DNA of 64,000 nt from Adhaeribacter arboris (GTDB lineage: Bacteria > Bacteroidota > Bacteroidia > Cytophagales > Hymenobacteraceae), in contig NZ_PYFT01000001.1 in NCBI RefSeq assembly GCF_003023845.1, forward strand, positions 2,356,001-2,420,000. The letters are read 5' to 3'. The notes under the pieces were generated by a model. That model worked only from the letters and a program-made list of their open reading frames with translations, was not told the origin of the DNA and made no database searches. The position numbers were made by a program, and so were the translations under genes. Shown here in pieces: positions 26,738 through 36,615 of this stretch. Positions within the stretch are counted from its first letter, which is position 1; each line of letters starts with the position of its first letter.

Positions 26738-28082
26738 TCAGGAATTAAGCGGTGGCTGATTGCTCTGCTTCAATACTTTAAACAAAAAATAAAAAGCGGG
26801 CAGTACCAATAATAAACCAACAAACAAAGCATTTAGTAGCTGAAAGAGCGTAGCGGAAGGTGCTTGAGTGTTATAAAATGTAAGATGGTGGTTGTTTTTT
26901 TCGTAAACTAAAACCGGAAATTGAATAGCAAACCAACCCAGTATAATTAAAGCAACTTGTACGCTGATAGCGGTCCGTAATTAAAAAATATTGGGGTGAT
27001 TAAACAAGTAAAGAATGGCGGGTATTAACAAAATTACTCCGCTGAACACTGCAATACTTACCGGGAAATTAAAAATTTTGATGGAATAAAGGATGATTAG
27101 ACCATTCAGCCGCTACGAAAACCAATATTCCTAAGGCAAAAGTCAGAAACAATAATATTTTTGATAAGCGGCTATACCGTTGTTGTTCAATGGGATAATT
27201 TGCCTCGCCAATTAAAAATACGGCCGCTATATAGCCAAAAAGAGCAGTAGAAAATAAACCCACTGCTAAACAAAAAACGTTGCACCAAGGCCGGATAAAT
27301 TGCTGATAAAAACTGCCGGTAGTAGTTACCCTAATTTCTCCCAAAATCATGGCGCCCAAGGTAATTCCTAAAAAAAAAGGGGTTACAAAACTCGAAATTT
27401 TGAAAAATAAAGTGTAATAGGCATGGGTTCGGTCGTGGGTAATACCATAATGCCGGAAAGGAAAAGAAGAACCGCGTAAAACAATGCCCACCAGCACAAT
27501 TAGGAGCGGAATGGGCAAAGCTAAACTAATCGTAGCATACACCCGCGGAAACCCGGTAAACAGAATAACAATTGCCGCTACCGGATCAATATTCCAAGCT
27601 TGGCCGTTCTCCCAGGTAAAACCGGCCGGACTGTTCATTCAGGCATTGGCCGATACCACAAAAATGCCGGATAAAACCCCGGCAATACCTACTACCACCC
27701 CGTACCACCAATGCGTCCAAGGATGCAACTTGCCCCAGCCGTACAAAAAAATACCCAAGGCAATGGCTTCCACAAAATAAGCCGTTTCTTACCAAAAAAA
27801 AGGCATCCCGATAATTGGTCCGGCATGTCGCATAAACTCCGGGAAAAGTAAACCCAACTCAAACGGCAAAACAGTACCGGAAACAGCTCCCACCGCGAAA
27901 AAGATGGCTACTCCTTTTGACCAGACTTTGGCGACATCCAGGTACACCTGTTTTTTGGTTTTTAATTATTTCCATTCGCTGTAAGCCATTAAAACCGGCA
28001 TGGTCATGCCAATACAAGCGAACACAATATGCCAGCCTAACGAAACGGCCATTTGCAAACGGGCAGCTACTAAATTGTCCAT
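26738..28082 (-). pseudogene. Fused remnant of cytochrome bd oxidase cydA-cydB
   Basis: From ATG at 28082 the frame reads MDNLVAARLQMAVSLGWHIVF, the CydA start, then LGIFLYGWGKLHPWTHWWYG, with TAA/TAA/TGA stops after SEWK, MPFFW and VVSANA. At about 27572 the CydA sequence jumps straight into CydB (…NIDPVAA then IVILFTGFPRVYATISLAL), so the rest of CydA and the CydB start are deleted. Near 27070 a frameshift and later another TAA break CydB before its end at 26738. The intact genes encode a quinol oxidase of high oxygen affinity or a cyanide-insensitive relative. This copy cannot work. Confidence 0.9.
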
Positions 28083-28376
28083 GCGAATAATAGCAAGGGT
28101 GAATAAAAGATAAAGGCTTAACAATTAAGCTAATGCTTGGCCAATTAAAAATTAGAAATGATGAAGTAGAAAGGAGAGCTAAATACTTTCCCAATTTCTT
28201 TATCCCCGAGTCTTCATCTACCAGCTAATAGGTAAGAGCGCTTGAAATAAAGTTAACGCCTCGACTTGCCGGAAAAAAGGTATCCACTTCAGCAAACAGC
28301 CAGGTAAAAGAAATCAATTATTTCTTCTCCCATAAAACTACCGGTAAATTTTTTGAGAAAAATAAAACAATTTTTT

Positions 28377-28403
28377 ATTTATGATAGTTTTACTATCATA
28401 AAT
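28377..28403. promoter_or_regulatory. Candidate TetR operator
   Basis: A perfect 11-bp inverted repeat, ATTTATGATAG and CTATCATAAAT, around TTTTA, about 75 bp before the TetR gene. Its right arm ends 13 bp before a -7 promoter element, so a bound repressor would cover the -33 region. TetR regulators commonly bind such palindromes next to their own gene. Confidence 0.6.
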
Positions 28404-28416
28404 AATATAAAAGCTA

Positions 28417-28424
28417 TAAATTTG
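28417..28424 (+). promoter_or_regulatory. Bacteroidota-type -7 element for the TetR-export operon
   Basis: TAAATTTG matches the TAnnTTTG -7 consensus of the Bacteroidota sigma factor. It lies 55 bp before the start codon. I do not see a clear TTG -33 box; that position is occupied by the inverted repeat. Confidence 0.5.
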
Positions 28425-28479
28425 CAAAGTAATTATACTATACATAAAAGTAGAATTAAAAACATAAGAAAAAAGAGGA

Positions 28480-29166
28480 ATGAATGCTACCGTTAAAATT
28501 AATTTAAATCATAAATCCTATCTCCGGAACCCCGAAGAAACCATCTTGGGCCAAAAGATTGTAAGCGAGAGCATTCGGCTCATTGACCAATTGGGCTTTG
28601 AAGAATTTACGTTTAAGAAACTAGCCCACGAAATTAGTTCTACAGAAGCCTCGGTGTACCGGTATTTTGAAAATAAGCACAAGTTGCTGGTTTACCTGGT
28701 TTCGTGGTATTGGGTCTGGCTCGATTACCAAATTACTTTTCAAACGAATAACATTAGCGATGCCGCGCAGCGCCTGCGCATCATCATCCGGATTTTGGCG
28801 GAAGCTTCCTTAAATAATTTACAAACTTCTTACATGGATGAGGCCGCCCTGCACCGGATTGTAATTGCCGATGCCGCCAAAGCTTACCTAACCAAGGGAG
28901 TCGACGCAGATAACAAAGACCAACTGTTCCGGGAATACAAAACCTTGTGCAAAAAAATTGCCGCTATTCTTTTAGAATTAGCCCCGGGGTATCCGTATCC
29001 GCATGCGCTTATTAGTACGGTAATGGAGGCTACGCACCAACAAACCTATTTTGTCCAGCATTTGCCTTCGCTCACCGATATTAAGTCAGGGGAAAATGTT
29101 ACCGGCAAAGTAGCTGATTTTCTGGAGCAATTAGTTTTTGCCGCCATTACCAATTATAAAATTTAA
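28480..29166 (+). CDS. TetR-family transcriptional regulator
   Basis: 228 residues. After a 20-residue lead, residues 27-75 (ILGQKIVSESIRLIDQLGFEEFTFKKLAHEISSTEASVYRYFENKHKLLVYLVSWYWVWL) give the TetR HTH, with STEASVYRYFENK as recognition helix and its flank. The rest is helical, as in the ligand-binding domain. It begins an operon with the ABC, HlyD and TolC genes (11-bp gap to the next) and probably controls them through the palindrome upstream. Confidence 0.9.
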   Translation: MNATVKINLNHKSYLRNPEETILGQKIVSESIRLIDQLGFEEFTFKKLAHEISSTEASVYRYFENKHKLLVYLVSWYWVWLDYQITFQTNNISDAAQRLRIIIRILAEASLNNLQTSYMDEAALHRIVIADAAKAYLTKGVDADNKDQLFREYKTLCKKIAAILLELAPGYPYPHALISTVMEATHQQTYFVQHLPSLTDIKSGENVTGKVADFLEQLVFAAITNYKI

Positions 29167-29177
29167 ATTTTTAAAAG

Positions 29178-31364
29178 ATGAATCTGAATCTTTTACCGGC
29201 TATAAACCAATTAATCCGCCAATTACATGGCCTAACGGCGGCTCCCCATCTGGCAGAAGAGCCTTTACTTTCTGCGGCAGATAAGGGCATTACTGTACCT
29301 TCGTTTTTAGCTTATTTACAAGAAGCGGGTAGTAAACAAAAATTATTTTATGTCCTCTCGGAGCCTACCTTCACTGAACTGCCGGTCATTCTGGCCCGCA
29401 GTAAAACGCCGGTAGTGGTTTGCCAGTTTATAGAAGATCAGGTGGTACCCGTTGTTATTCAGCGGCGGGAGAAACAATACGAGGTTTACCGTTTTACCGG
29501 GCCTAAACCCCAAAAATTAGTACTGGCATCGGTAGAAGAAATAATGAATAGCTGTTACCAGATACCTGATCAAACCGAAAATCAAACGTACCTGTTAACC
29601 AGCCTGGTGCACCAGCCGACCGAATCTATCGCGTCGAAAGAAGGTAAAAAGCCCTCCCATTTAGGTCGGCTATTCGACTTTTTGGCCGTGGAAAAAACGC
29701 AGATCGGGTATATTTATGTCTACGCCGCTATTGCCGGTATTATAAGTTTATCGCTACCGCTGGGCATCCAAAGTATTATTGGTTTTGTTTCGGGCGGCCA
29801 GATGTCTACCTCCATTGTCGTGCTGATTGGCTTTATTGTAGTCGGGATTTTGGCCGTAGGGGGCTTACAATTAATGCAGGTGTGGCTGGTGGAGCATTTA
29901 CAACAACGCCTCTTTAGTCGCTTATCCTTTGATTTTGCTTACCGGATACCCCGGCTGCAGCTCGAAAGTTTACAAGACCAGCAGCCCGTCGAATTGATGA
30001 ACCGCTTTTTCGAAACCCTTACTTTACAAAAAGGAATCGCCAAAATTTTACTCGAATTTAATGCGGCCATTCTGCAAATAGTATTTGGGTTATTGCTGCT
30101 ATCCTTATACCATTCCTCGTTTATCTTCTTTGGCATTTTCCTGGCGGCTACCCTTACCCTTATTATTTATGCGACTGGTAGCAAGGGCATTCAAACCAGT
30201 TTAGTCGAATCAAAATACAAATACCAGTTGGTTAGCTGGCTCGAAAGTATGGCCCGGGCGCTCTATACCTTTAAACTGGCGGGTTACTCGAACCTGGGCA
30301 TGCAAAAAACCGATTACGTTACCAGTCAATACATTTTAGCCCGCCGGCAGCACTTTAGCGTCCTCATGACGCAGTATTGGAGCTTTATTTTCTTCAAATC
30401 TCTAATTACGGCGGGTTTACTCATTTTAGGTTGTTACCTGGTATTGCAGCAGCAAATAAATATCGGGCAGTTTGTCGCGTCCGAAATTATCATTATTCTG
30501 ATTATGAACTCGGTGGAAAAAATAATTTTAAAACTGGATGTGGTGTACGATGTATTAACCGGTCTGAAGAAAATAACCGCCGTAACCGAATTACCTTTAG
30601 AAGAAGCGCAAGGTTTGAAAATAACGGATACCGGAACCGGCCCCGGTTTAAGCATCCAAGCCGCTCAATTGGCTTACCATAGTCCTTCCGAAGCGCAAAT
30701 TCAACTGCACGACATTCATTTTAAAATTAAGGCCTCCGAAAAAATTGCCTTAACGGGTATTAGCGATGCCGGAAAGTTTACTTTAGCGCAAATTTTATTA
30801 GGGCTGGCCCCTGGCTACGAAGGACGGCTGGCGTATAACAACTTATCTTTCCGCGATTTAGACGCAGTAAATTTACGGAGCCAGCTGGCGACTGTAATTG
30901 CCTCCGACCAGATTTTTGAAGGCACCTTGCTCCAGAATATTACTTGCGGAGAAAGCGGCATTAGCGCCCAAGAAGTACTCGATGCTTTGGAAATTTGTCA
31001 GCTTACAGCTTACGTCCAAAATCTATCCAAAGGCTTACACACCGTTTTAACCGGCACCGAATGGCAATTGCCGCGCAGCATTGTTTCTAAAATTATGCTG
31101 GCTCGTTGCCTGGTACGCAAACCAAAACTTGTTATCCTGGACAACAATTTATTAGCCATTAACCGGTCCGAGAAATTACCCATGTTACAGGCTCTACACC
31201 AACGCTTAAACTGCACCTTCATTATTATTTCGCACGATAAGAAAATAATGCAGTTCTGCGACCGGGTGCTGCTGATGCAGGAAGGAACCATTACCCACCA
31301 GGGCACCTACGCCGCTATTCAGGCTCATTTACCCTTACCCGTTTTAACTGAAACAACTGTATAA
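29178..31364 (+). CDS. ABC transporter permease/ATPase with degenerate nucleotide-binding site
   Basis: 728 residues. Residues 1-165 form an N-terminal soluble domain in the place of the C39-like domain of HlyB-type exporters, and 170-450 hold about five or six membrane helices (ABC_membrane region). The ATPase is unusual: Walker A is GISDAGKFT (527-535) with F after the invariant lysine, the signature LSGGQ region reads LPRSI (631-635), and Walker B is LVILDN with N656 where the catalytic glutamate belongs. The H-loop ISHDKK is kept. It is followed 2 bp later by HlyD, so it belongs to a type I secretion-like machine, but may hydrolyse ATP poorly. Confidence 0.85.
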   Translation: MNLNLLPAINQLIRQLHGLTAAPHLAEEPLLSAADKGITVPSFLAYLQEAGSKQKLFYVLSEPTFTELPVILARSKTPVVVCQFIEDQVVPVVIQRREKQYEVYRFTGPKPQKLVLASVEEIMNSCYQIPDQTENQTYLLTSLVHQPTESIASKEGKKPSHLGRLFDFLAVEKTQIGYIYVYAAIAGIISLSLPLGIQSIIGFVSGGQMSTSIVVLIGFIVVGILAVGGLQLMQVWLVEHLQQRLFSRLSFDFAYRIPRLQLESLQDQQPVELMNRFFETLTLQKGIAKILLEFNAAILQIVFGLLLLSLYHSSFIFFGIFLAATLTLIIYATGSKGIQTSLVESKYKYQLVSWLESMARALYTFKLAGYSNLGMQKTDYVTSQYILARRQHFSVLMTQYWSFIFFKSLITAGLLILGCYLVLQQQINIGQFVASEIIIILIMNSVEKIILKLDVVYDVLTGLKKITAVTELPLEEAQGLKITDTGTGPGLSIQAAQLAYHSPSEAQIQLHDIHFKIKASEKIALTGISDAGKFTLAQILLGLAPGYEGRLAYNNLSFRDLDAVNLRSQLATVIASDQIFEGTLLQNITCGESGISAQEVLDALEICQLTAYVQNLSKGLHTVLTGTEWQLPRSIVSKIMLARCLVRKPKLVILDNNLLAINRSEKLPMLQALHQRLNCTFIIISHDKKIMQFCDRVLLMQEGTITHQGTYAAIQAHLPLPVLTETTV

Positions 31365-31366
31365 CT

Positions 31367-32758
31367 ATGGCACCTGCTGTTAAAAATAAAAAATACGCGC
31401 CCGTAACCCAACCGCATTACACTACCGCCGATTTATTGAAAACAGCCCCAACCGGTCGTACTTTGGCGTATTGGTGCGGTGGTATATTTTTGCTACTCTG
31501 CCTGGCGCTTTTTCTTCCCTGGACCCAAAATATCCGGTCGAACGGTACTCTTACCGCCTTAAATCCGGCCGGGCGGCCTCAAACCTTGCAGAGCGTTATA
31601 TCGGGCCGGATTGAAAAATGGCACGTGCAAGAAGGGCAACTGGTACAAAAAGGCGATACATTGATCAGCATTTCGGAAGTAAAAGATAAATATTTCGATC
31701 CGCAGCTTTTACAACGTCTCCGCGAACAAACAGAAGCTAAAAGACTGAGCTTACAGGCCACGCAGCAAAAAGCAAGAGCCCTGGAAAATCAGATTGTTAA
31801 TCTTAAAAGCGGCTTAACCTTTAGTTTGAACAAAGCCCGCAACAAAGTAAACCAGGTAAAATTTAAACTGCAAAGCGACAGCGCCGAATTCGTAGCGGCC
31901 CAAACCGATTATAAGATTGCCCAGGTACAATTAGAACGCCAGGAAGCCTTGTATAAACAAGGCCTTAAATCGCTGACGGAATTAGAAAGCCGTCGTTTAA
32001 AATTTCAGGAAGTGCGGGCAAAACTACAAGGCTACGAGAATAAAGTGGCCAGCACCCGCAACGAGCTGCAAAATGCCCGCCTTGAATTAAACTCTTTAAC
32101 GGCGGAATACGGCGAAAAAATAGCGAAGGCTGCATCCGAATTAAGCGCTACCCGCAGTTACGCTTATACTACCGACGGAGAACTGGCCAAAATAAAAAAC
32201 GAATACGCCAATACTAAAATCCGCTCGGCTTTTTACCACTTAACGGCCCCGCAAAATGGTTTCGTGGTAAAAGCCATGAAAGAAGGTATTGGCGAAACCA
32301 TTAAAGAAGGAGAAGCCATTGCTACTATCTTACCGCGCCAAGCGCAGCTCGCCGTGGAGTTATTTGTTAAGCCTATGGACTTTCCGCTGCTCCGCAAAGG
32401 TCAACCCATTCGTTTGCAATTTGACGGCTGGCCGGCTTTGGTTTTTTCGGGTTGGCCTAATACCAGTTTTGGCACTTTCGGCGGAAAAATCGCCGTAATT
32501 GATAACGTCGCGACTAATGGTAATTACCGCATCCTGGTAGTACCGGATCCTTCATCCCAACCGTGGCCCGAAGCGTTGCGCATTGGCTCCGGGGTGTATG
32601 GTTGGGCCTTACTAAAAGATGTGCCCATTTGGTATGAATTATGGCGCCAATTAAATGGTTTTCCGGCGGATTATCCGGCGAAAGAAAAGGATGCTGCCAT
32701 TTCCCTCAAAGATAAGAAAAAAGCAACTACTATAACCGATAACAGCCATGATGAATAA
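31367..32758 (+). CDS. HlyD-family periplasmic adaptor
   Basis: 463 residues with one N-terminal membrane helix (YWCGGIFLLLCLALFLPW, about 35-52). A biotinyl-lipoyl-like half (SGRIEKWHVQEGQLVQKGDTLISI) precedes a long coiled coil (about 120-280), and the second half follows (FYHLTAPQNGFVVKAMKEGIGETIKEGEAIATI). This is the membrane-fusion protein layout, bridging the ABC permease to the TolC partner. Its end overlaps the next open frame by 11 bp. Confidence 0.92.
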   Translation: MAPAVKNKKYAPVTQPHYTTADLLKTAPTGRTLAYWCGGIFLLLCLALFLPWTQNIRSNGTLTALNPAGRPQTLQSVISGRIEKWHVQEGQLVQKGDTLISISEVKDKYFDPQLLQRLREQTEAKRLSLQATQQKARALENQIVNLKSGLTFSLNKARNKVNQVKFKLQSDSAEFVAAQTDYKIAQVQLERQEALYKQGLKSLTELESRRLKFQEVRAKLQGYENKVASTRNELQNARLELNSLTAEYGEKIAKAASELSATRSYAYTTDGELAKIKNEYANTKIRSAFYHLTAPQNGFVVKAMKEGIGETIKEGEAIATILPRQAQLAVELFVKPMDFPLLRKGQPIRLQFDGWPALVFSGWPNTSFGTFGGKIAVIDNVATNGNYRILVVPDPSSQPWPEALRIGSGVYGWALLKDVPIWYELWRQLNGFPADYPAKEKDAAISLKDKKKATTITDNSHDE

Positions 32759-32825
32759 CTATTTTATCCAGCGCGCTCAATTGGTTTTTTCACTGGTAAA
32801 CTTTTTGAAACCCCGGCGAGCCTTT

Positions 32826-34256
32826 ATGAATAAAATGGATCGACGTTCCTTATTGACGGGGCTGGTGTTTATTTTTATTTGTATAACTGCTACGGGCAAA
32901 GCTGATTCGCTGAAAGTAGTAACCTTAGCGGCCTTTTACGACCAGATAAAAGCGCACCACCCGGTAGCTCGCCAGGCCGCTTTGCTGCCCGCGCAGGCGC
33001 AACAGGAGCTACGCATGGCCCGGGGCAACTTCGATCCGCAAGCTAGTAGTTATTACGACCGCAAAACTTTTAAAAACCAGTTGTATTACGAAAATTGGAA
33101 TAGCCTCGTTAAAATACCCCTGTGGTTTGGCGCCGATTTAAAAGCCGGCTTTGAACAAAACCAGGGAATAAACGTGAACCCCGAAGAAAAAACCCCGGCG
33201 GCGGGCTTAACTTACGCCGGTATTTCGCTGCCCCTTGGCCAGGGTTGGCTCATCGATCAACGGCGGGCTACGCTGCGGCAAGCGCAACTCCTCACCCACG
33301 CCGCCGAAGCCGATAAAATTAAAAACATAAACAAGTTGCTTTTAGAGGCAGCGAAAGATTACTGGGACTGGGTATTGGCTTACCAACGCTGGCAATTATA
33401 CCAAACCGCCTTCGACTTATCGCAGGTGCGCTACCGCGGCGTAACCGAGCGGGCCCGGTACGGCGATTTAGCCGCCATTGATACCGTGGAAGCCCGGCTC
33501 GACTTAATTAACCGCCAGCAACTCTTGGAGCAATCTTTCACGGAATTCCAGAACAGCCGCCTACTCGTTTCCAACTACCTCTGGACCCCGGACCAAACAC
33601 CGATAGAGTTAGTTTCTGGCGCGGTTCCCACATTCAACGAAGCCGACCTAAATCTGATTCCGGCGGATACCTTGCAGCAACTTTTACGGGTGGCCCAGGA
33701 AAGCCACCCCGAACTAAGAAAACTAGAGGCAAAGTATAAACAGTTGCAAATAGACCGAAAATTAGCGGCCGATAAATTTAAGCCGAAACTCAACCTGGAA
33801 TATAATTTCTTGCGGCAAAACTTTGGTTTACCCTTCGAAAATTTGGGGGCTAGCTATCTGTTAAATAACTACAAATTGGGCCTGAGTTTCCATTATCCTT
33901 TGCTGCTCCGCGCCGAACGCGGCAAATGGCAGCTCACCCGGTTCAAACTTACCGAAACCAACTTGGCTCTCATTCAAACCCAACGCGACATATCTACTGC
34001 CCTGCAAACCACCTACAACGAACTACAGATGCTATCCTCTCAAATAAAAACCCAAGAAATGCTAATTGCGCAGGCCGAGATTTTACGCCACGGCGAACAA
34101 ACCCGGTTTGAAAACGGGGAAAGTTCTTTATTTTTAGTAAATACCCGGGAAATGAACCTGATCAACCAACGTTTAAAATTGTGGGAGCTAAAAACGAAAT
34201 ACACCAAAAGCCAGGCGATGCTCTACTGGTCGGCGGGTAATCTAAGTAATTTATAA
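32826..34256 (+). CDS. TolC-family outer-membrane factor
   Basis: 476 residues from ATG at 32826, which gives a signal sequence (MNKMDRRSLLTGLVFIFICITATGKA); the frame is open from 32748 but the extra residues would precede a signal peptide. The body has two helical-barrel repeats (SQVRYRGVTERARYGDLAAIDTVEARLDLINRQ and the later FENGESSLFLVNTREMNLINQRLKLWELKTKYTKSQAML) with TolC spacing. It would be the outer-membrane channel of the export system just upstream. Confidence 0.88.
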   Translation: MNKMDRRSLLTGLVFIFICITATGKADSLKVVTLAAFYDQIKAHHPVARQAALLPAQAQQELRMARGNFDPQASSYYDRKTFKNQLYYENWNSLVKIPLWFGADLKAGFEQNQGINVNPEEKTPAAGLTYAGISLPLGQGWLIDQRRATLRQAQLLTHAAEADKIKNINKLLLEAAKDYWDWVLAYQRWQLYQTAFDLSQVRYRGVTERARYGDLAAIDTVEARLDLINRQQLLEQSFTEFQNSRLLVSNYLWTPDQTPIELVSGAVPTFNEADLNLIPADTLQQLLRVAQESHPELRKLEAKYKQLQIDRKLAADKFKPKLNLEYNFLRQNFGLPFENLGASYLLNNYKLGLSFHYPLLLRAERGKWQLTRFKLTETNLALIQTQRDISTALQTTYNELQMLSSQIKTQEMLIAQAEILRHGEQTRFENGESSLFLVNTREMNLINQRLKLWELKTKYTKSQAMLYWSAGNLSNL

Positions 34257-34748
34257 AATTCTGTACTCTAGGGAAGCAAATTAGTAAGTGTTAAAAACAG
34301 GATTATCCAAAACTCCAGGCTTAAAATAACAACCTCTTTCTCGCTCCCCCCTCCTTTAGTCATCCTGAAAGGATCTAATCGGTTTGGTGTAACAACCGGA
34401 GCTATCCCCAGCCCATCATTGCTGGGTTTTAGTAGGTAATAACCAGTTTAACGGCTCACGGGTACTTCTTTTCTACTGATTAGATCCTTTCAGGAGGACG
34501 GGAGAAAGAGATGGAATTAACTATTTAACCGCCACAAAAGCACGTCTTGGACAATCCTGTTCTCCAAACCTATTAAGTTTAATCCGCAGCCATTATAACA
34601 ACGTATTTAAGCGATTTGGCATAGTAAGTAGAAGTACAAAACTTAGTATAAGGCTTATTTAAGTAAACAGTTGAAAGTTAGCTTTTTGATGACGCATGAC
34701 CTATAAAGTAAAATGTACCACCTTCTTAATAAAGCAGAGGAAACAATT
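34257..34748. other. Intergenic region with a palindromic element
   Basis: About 490 bp between the export operon and the response regulator. Its centre carries the inverted repeat at 34363-34495. The rest, including the regulator's upstream region, shows no other feature I can name. Confidence 0.5.
34363..34495. repeat. Palindromic element with 18-bp arms
   Basis: TCCTGAAAGGATCTAATC (34363-34380) and GATTAGATCCTTTCAGGA (34478-34495) are perfect complements around a 97-nt middle with a small CCCAGC…GCTGGG hairpin. This shape suits a small non-autonomous or REP-like element; a rho-independent terminator is less likely because no T tract follows. Confidence 0.75.
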
Positions 34749-36092
34749 ATGACCAACGGGAATATTTTAATCATTGATGACGAAGAGAAGCTGCGCGGTT
34801 TGCTGGCCCGCATTATTAGCCTGGAAGGTTATCAGGTTTTTGAAGCGCCTACGGGCAAAGCCGGCTTGCGTTTACTCGAAAAAGAAGCTATTCAATTAGT
34901 ACTCAGCGATGTAAAACTACCCGACAGCAATGGCATTGAACTCACTGCCAAAATAAAAGCCCTCTATCCTACCGTAGAAATCATCGTCCTTACGGCTTAT
35001 GGCACCATTACCGACGGCGTAACCGCCATGAAAAACGGTGCCTTTGATTACCTGACGAAAGGCGACGACAACGATAAAATTATTCCGCTCGTGAGCCGGG
35101 CCATGGAAAAAGCGGTTTTGCAGCAACGCGTGCAGGAACTGGAAAAGCAGGTAAGCCGTCAATATAGTTTTGATACTATTTTGGGCACCTCTGCTGCCAT
35201 AAAACAAGCCAAGGATTTAGCCGCCCGGGTGGCTCCTACCGATTCTACGGTATTGCTGGAAGGCGAAACCGGGTCGGGCAAAGAGTTATTTGCCCAAGCC
35301 ATTCACGGGGGTAGTAGCCGCCGCCACAAGCCGTTTGTCGCCGTTAATTGCAGCGCTTTCCCGAAAGATTTACTCGAATCCGAAATATTTGGCTACCGCA
35401 AAGGCGCTTTCTCGGGAGCCGTGAGCGATAAAAAAGGCTTGTTCGAAGAAGCGACCGGCGGCACCTTGTTTCTGGACGAAATTGGAGAACTACCCGTAGA
35501 GTTGCAAGCCAAGTTCTTGCGGGTGCTGGAAACGCAAAATTTTATTAAACTCGGCGACACCAAACCGGTGCAGGTAAACGTGCGCCTGCTAGCCGCTACT
35601 AACCGGAATTTGCAACAAGAAGCCGAAGCCGGCCATTTTCGCCTGGATTTATATTACCGCTTGTCAACTTTTAAAATTTTGGTCCCCCCGCTGCGCGCCC
35701 GCAAAACCGATATCCCGGTGATTGCCGATTTTTTTATGCGCCGGTACGCGGCAAAAATTACCCGCCGGATAACCCAAATGGATGCGGCCTTTCTGCAAAA
35801 ACTACAGGAATATCCCTGGCAGGGGAACATCCGGGAATTAAAAAATATCATCGAACGCGCCGTTATTCTGGCCGACACTGATACTTTAACCGCGGATTTG
35901 TTGCCCTCCGAGTTTCAGCAATTGGTCCTCCTTCCTGCCGCCGAGGCAAGTGAAACCGCTTTGAGCACCATCGAGCGAAGCCATATTGCTAAAATACTCC
36001 AGCAAACCAAGGGCAATAAAACCGAAACCGCCCGCCTCCTACACATTGGCCTGACCACGCTTTACCGGAAAATTCAGGAATATAACTTATAA
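34749..36092 (+). CDS. Sigma-54-dependent response regulator (likely Kdp regulator)
   Basis: 447 residues from ATG at 34749, preceded by GCAGAGGAAACA; an open stretch upstream lacks a good site. The receiver domain (1-120) has D54 as phosphoacceptor in LVLSDVKLPD. The AAA+ domain (about 140-370) shows GETGSGKE (Walker A), GAFSGA (the sigma-54 contact loop, consensus GAFTGA) and GTLFLDEIGELP (Walker B). A Fis-type HTH follows at the end (KGNKTETARLLHIGLTTLYRKIQEYNL). In related genomes such regulators stand beside kdp genes, and a -24/-12-like site lies before kdpF here, so it probably activates potassium uptake together with the kinase at 48828. Confidence 0.9.
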   Translation: MTNGNILIIDDEEKLRGLLARIISLEGYQVFEAPTGKAGLRLLEKEAIQLVLSDVKLPDSNGIELTAKIKALYPTVEIIVLTAYGTITDGVTAMKNGAFDYLTKGDDNDKIIPLVSRAMEKAVLQQRVQELEKQVSRQYSFDTILGTSAAIKQAKDLAARVAPTDSTVLLEGETGSGKELFAQAIHGGSSRRHKPFVAVNCSAFPKDLLESEIFGYRKGAFSGAVSDKKGLFEEATGGTLFLDEIGELPVELQAKFLRVLETQNFIKLGDTKPVQVNVRLLAATNRNLQQEAEAGHFRLDLYYRLSTFKILVPPLRARKTDIPVIADFFMRRYAAKITRRITQMDAAFLQKLQEYPWQGNIRELKNIIERAVILADTDTLTADLLPSEFQQLVLLPAAEASETALSTIERSHIAKILQQTKGNKTETARLLHIGLTTLYRKIQEYNL

Positions 36093-36615
36093 CTCAGGAG
36101 CGGTTGCTTGAGAGATAAATAGATCTTTTGAGGCTTAGCGGGGTTCTATTAGCTAAGGTATCAGCTTCTTAATGCAATTATTTTAATTTTCTTCTCGAAA
36201 CAGCTGTTTTATCTAAGCGTTGGCCTGGGGTTAGTGATTGGCTCACAATTAAAGTCACCGCTTGTAAACGTTCTACTACTGGTCGCGAAAGCCAATAATA
36301 AAAATCCTCATCTTCCGGTATTTCCTTCATTAATCGCGTGGTAGAAACTAGTTCGATATCCCGCATAGGTAATTTTTGATTAGTTGCTGAATGAAATCTA
36401 CACAAATCAGGCGTAAAGCTGCTCTATTCCCGTGAAAGTTGTTGTGCGTAGAGTTAACGAAGTGCTCTACGCATAATGACAGGATATTTAAATGAAGACT
36501 TAAGCTTTGAAGTATTCTTATTAAATACTTTTTGTTTAATGGTCTTTTTAAGAGGTCAATAAATATTTTAATTTAAGTTATAATTATTAAATTGAATTAC
36601 AAATTATTTAAATAA
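36093..36615. other. Upstream region of the AT-rich STAND gene
   Basis: Holds the small minus-strand gene at 36178-36366 and then 250 bp of increasingly AT-rich DNA. An imperfect hairpin lies at 36445-36473 (TGCGTAGAG and CTCTACGCA). Base composition changes here from chromosomal to the AT-rich level of the following gene, which suggests one edge of inserted DNA. Confidence 0.4.
36178..36366 (-). CDS. Small hypothetical protein
   Basis: 62 residues from ATG at 36366 (MRDIELVSTTRLMKEIPEDEDFYYWLSRPVVERLQAVTLIVSQS…); the frame is open from 36405. The pattern 'YWLSRP..ERL.AV..+' is like short proteins often found before nucleotidyltransferase or toxin genes in Bacteroidota. No partner follows here. 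It may be an orphan antitoxin-like gene, and the assignment is only by pattern. Confidence 0.45.
   Translation of the reverse strand: MRDIELVSTTRLMKEIPEDEDFYYWLSRPVVERLQAVTLIVSQSLTPGQRLDKTAVSRRKLK

Noticed and set aside
9481-28082. Stop-codon reassignment as an explanation for the in-frame stops in Rpn, Doc and cydA
   Set aside because: Intact genes throughout the window end normally at TAA, TAG and TGA, and the damaged genes also have frameshifts and deletions, which fit decay rather than recoding.
34363-34495. Terminator of the export operon
   Set aside because: The arms are 97 nt apart and no T tract follows the right arm, so it is a palindromic element rather than a terminator.
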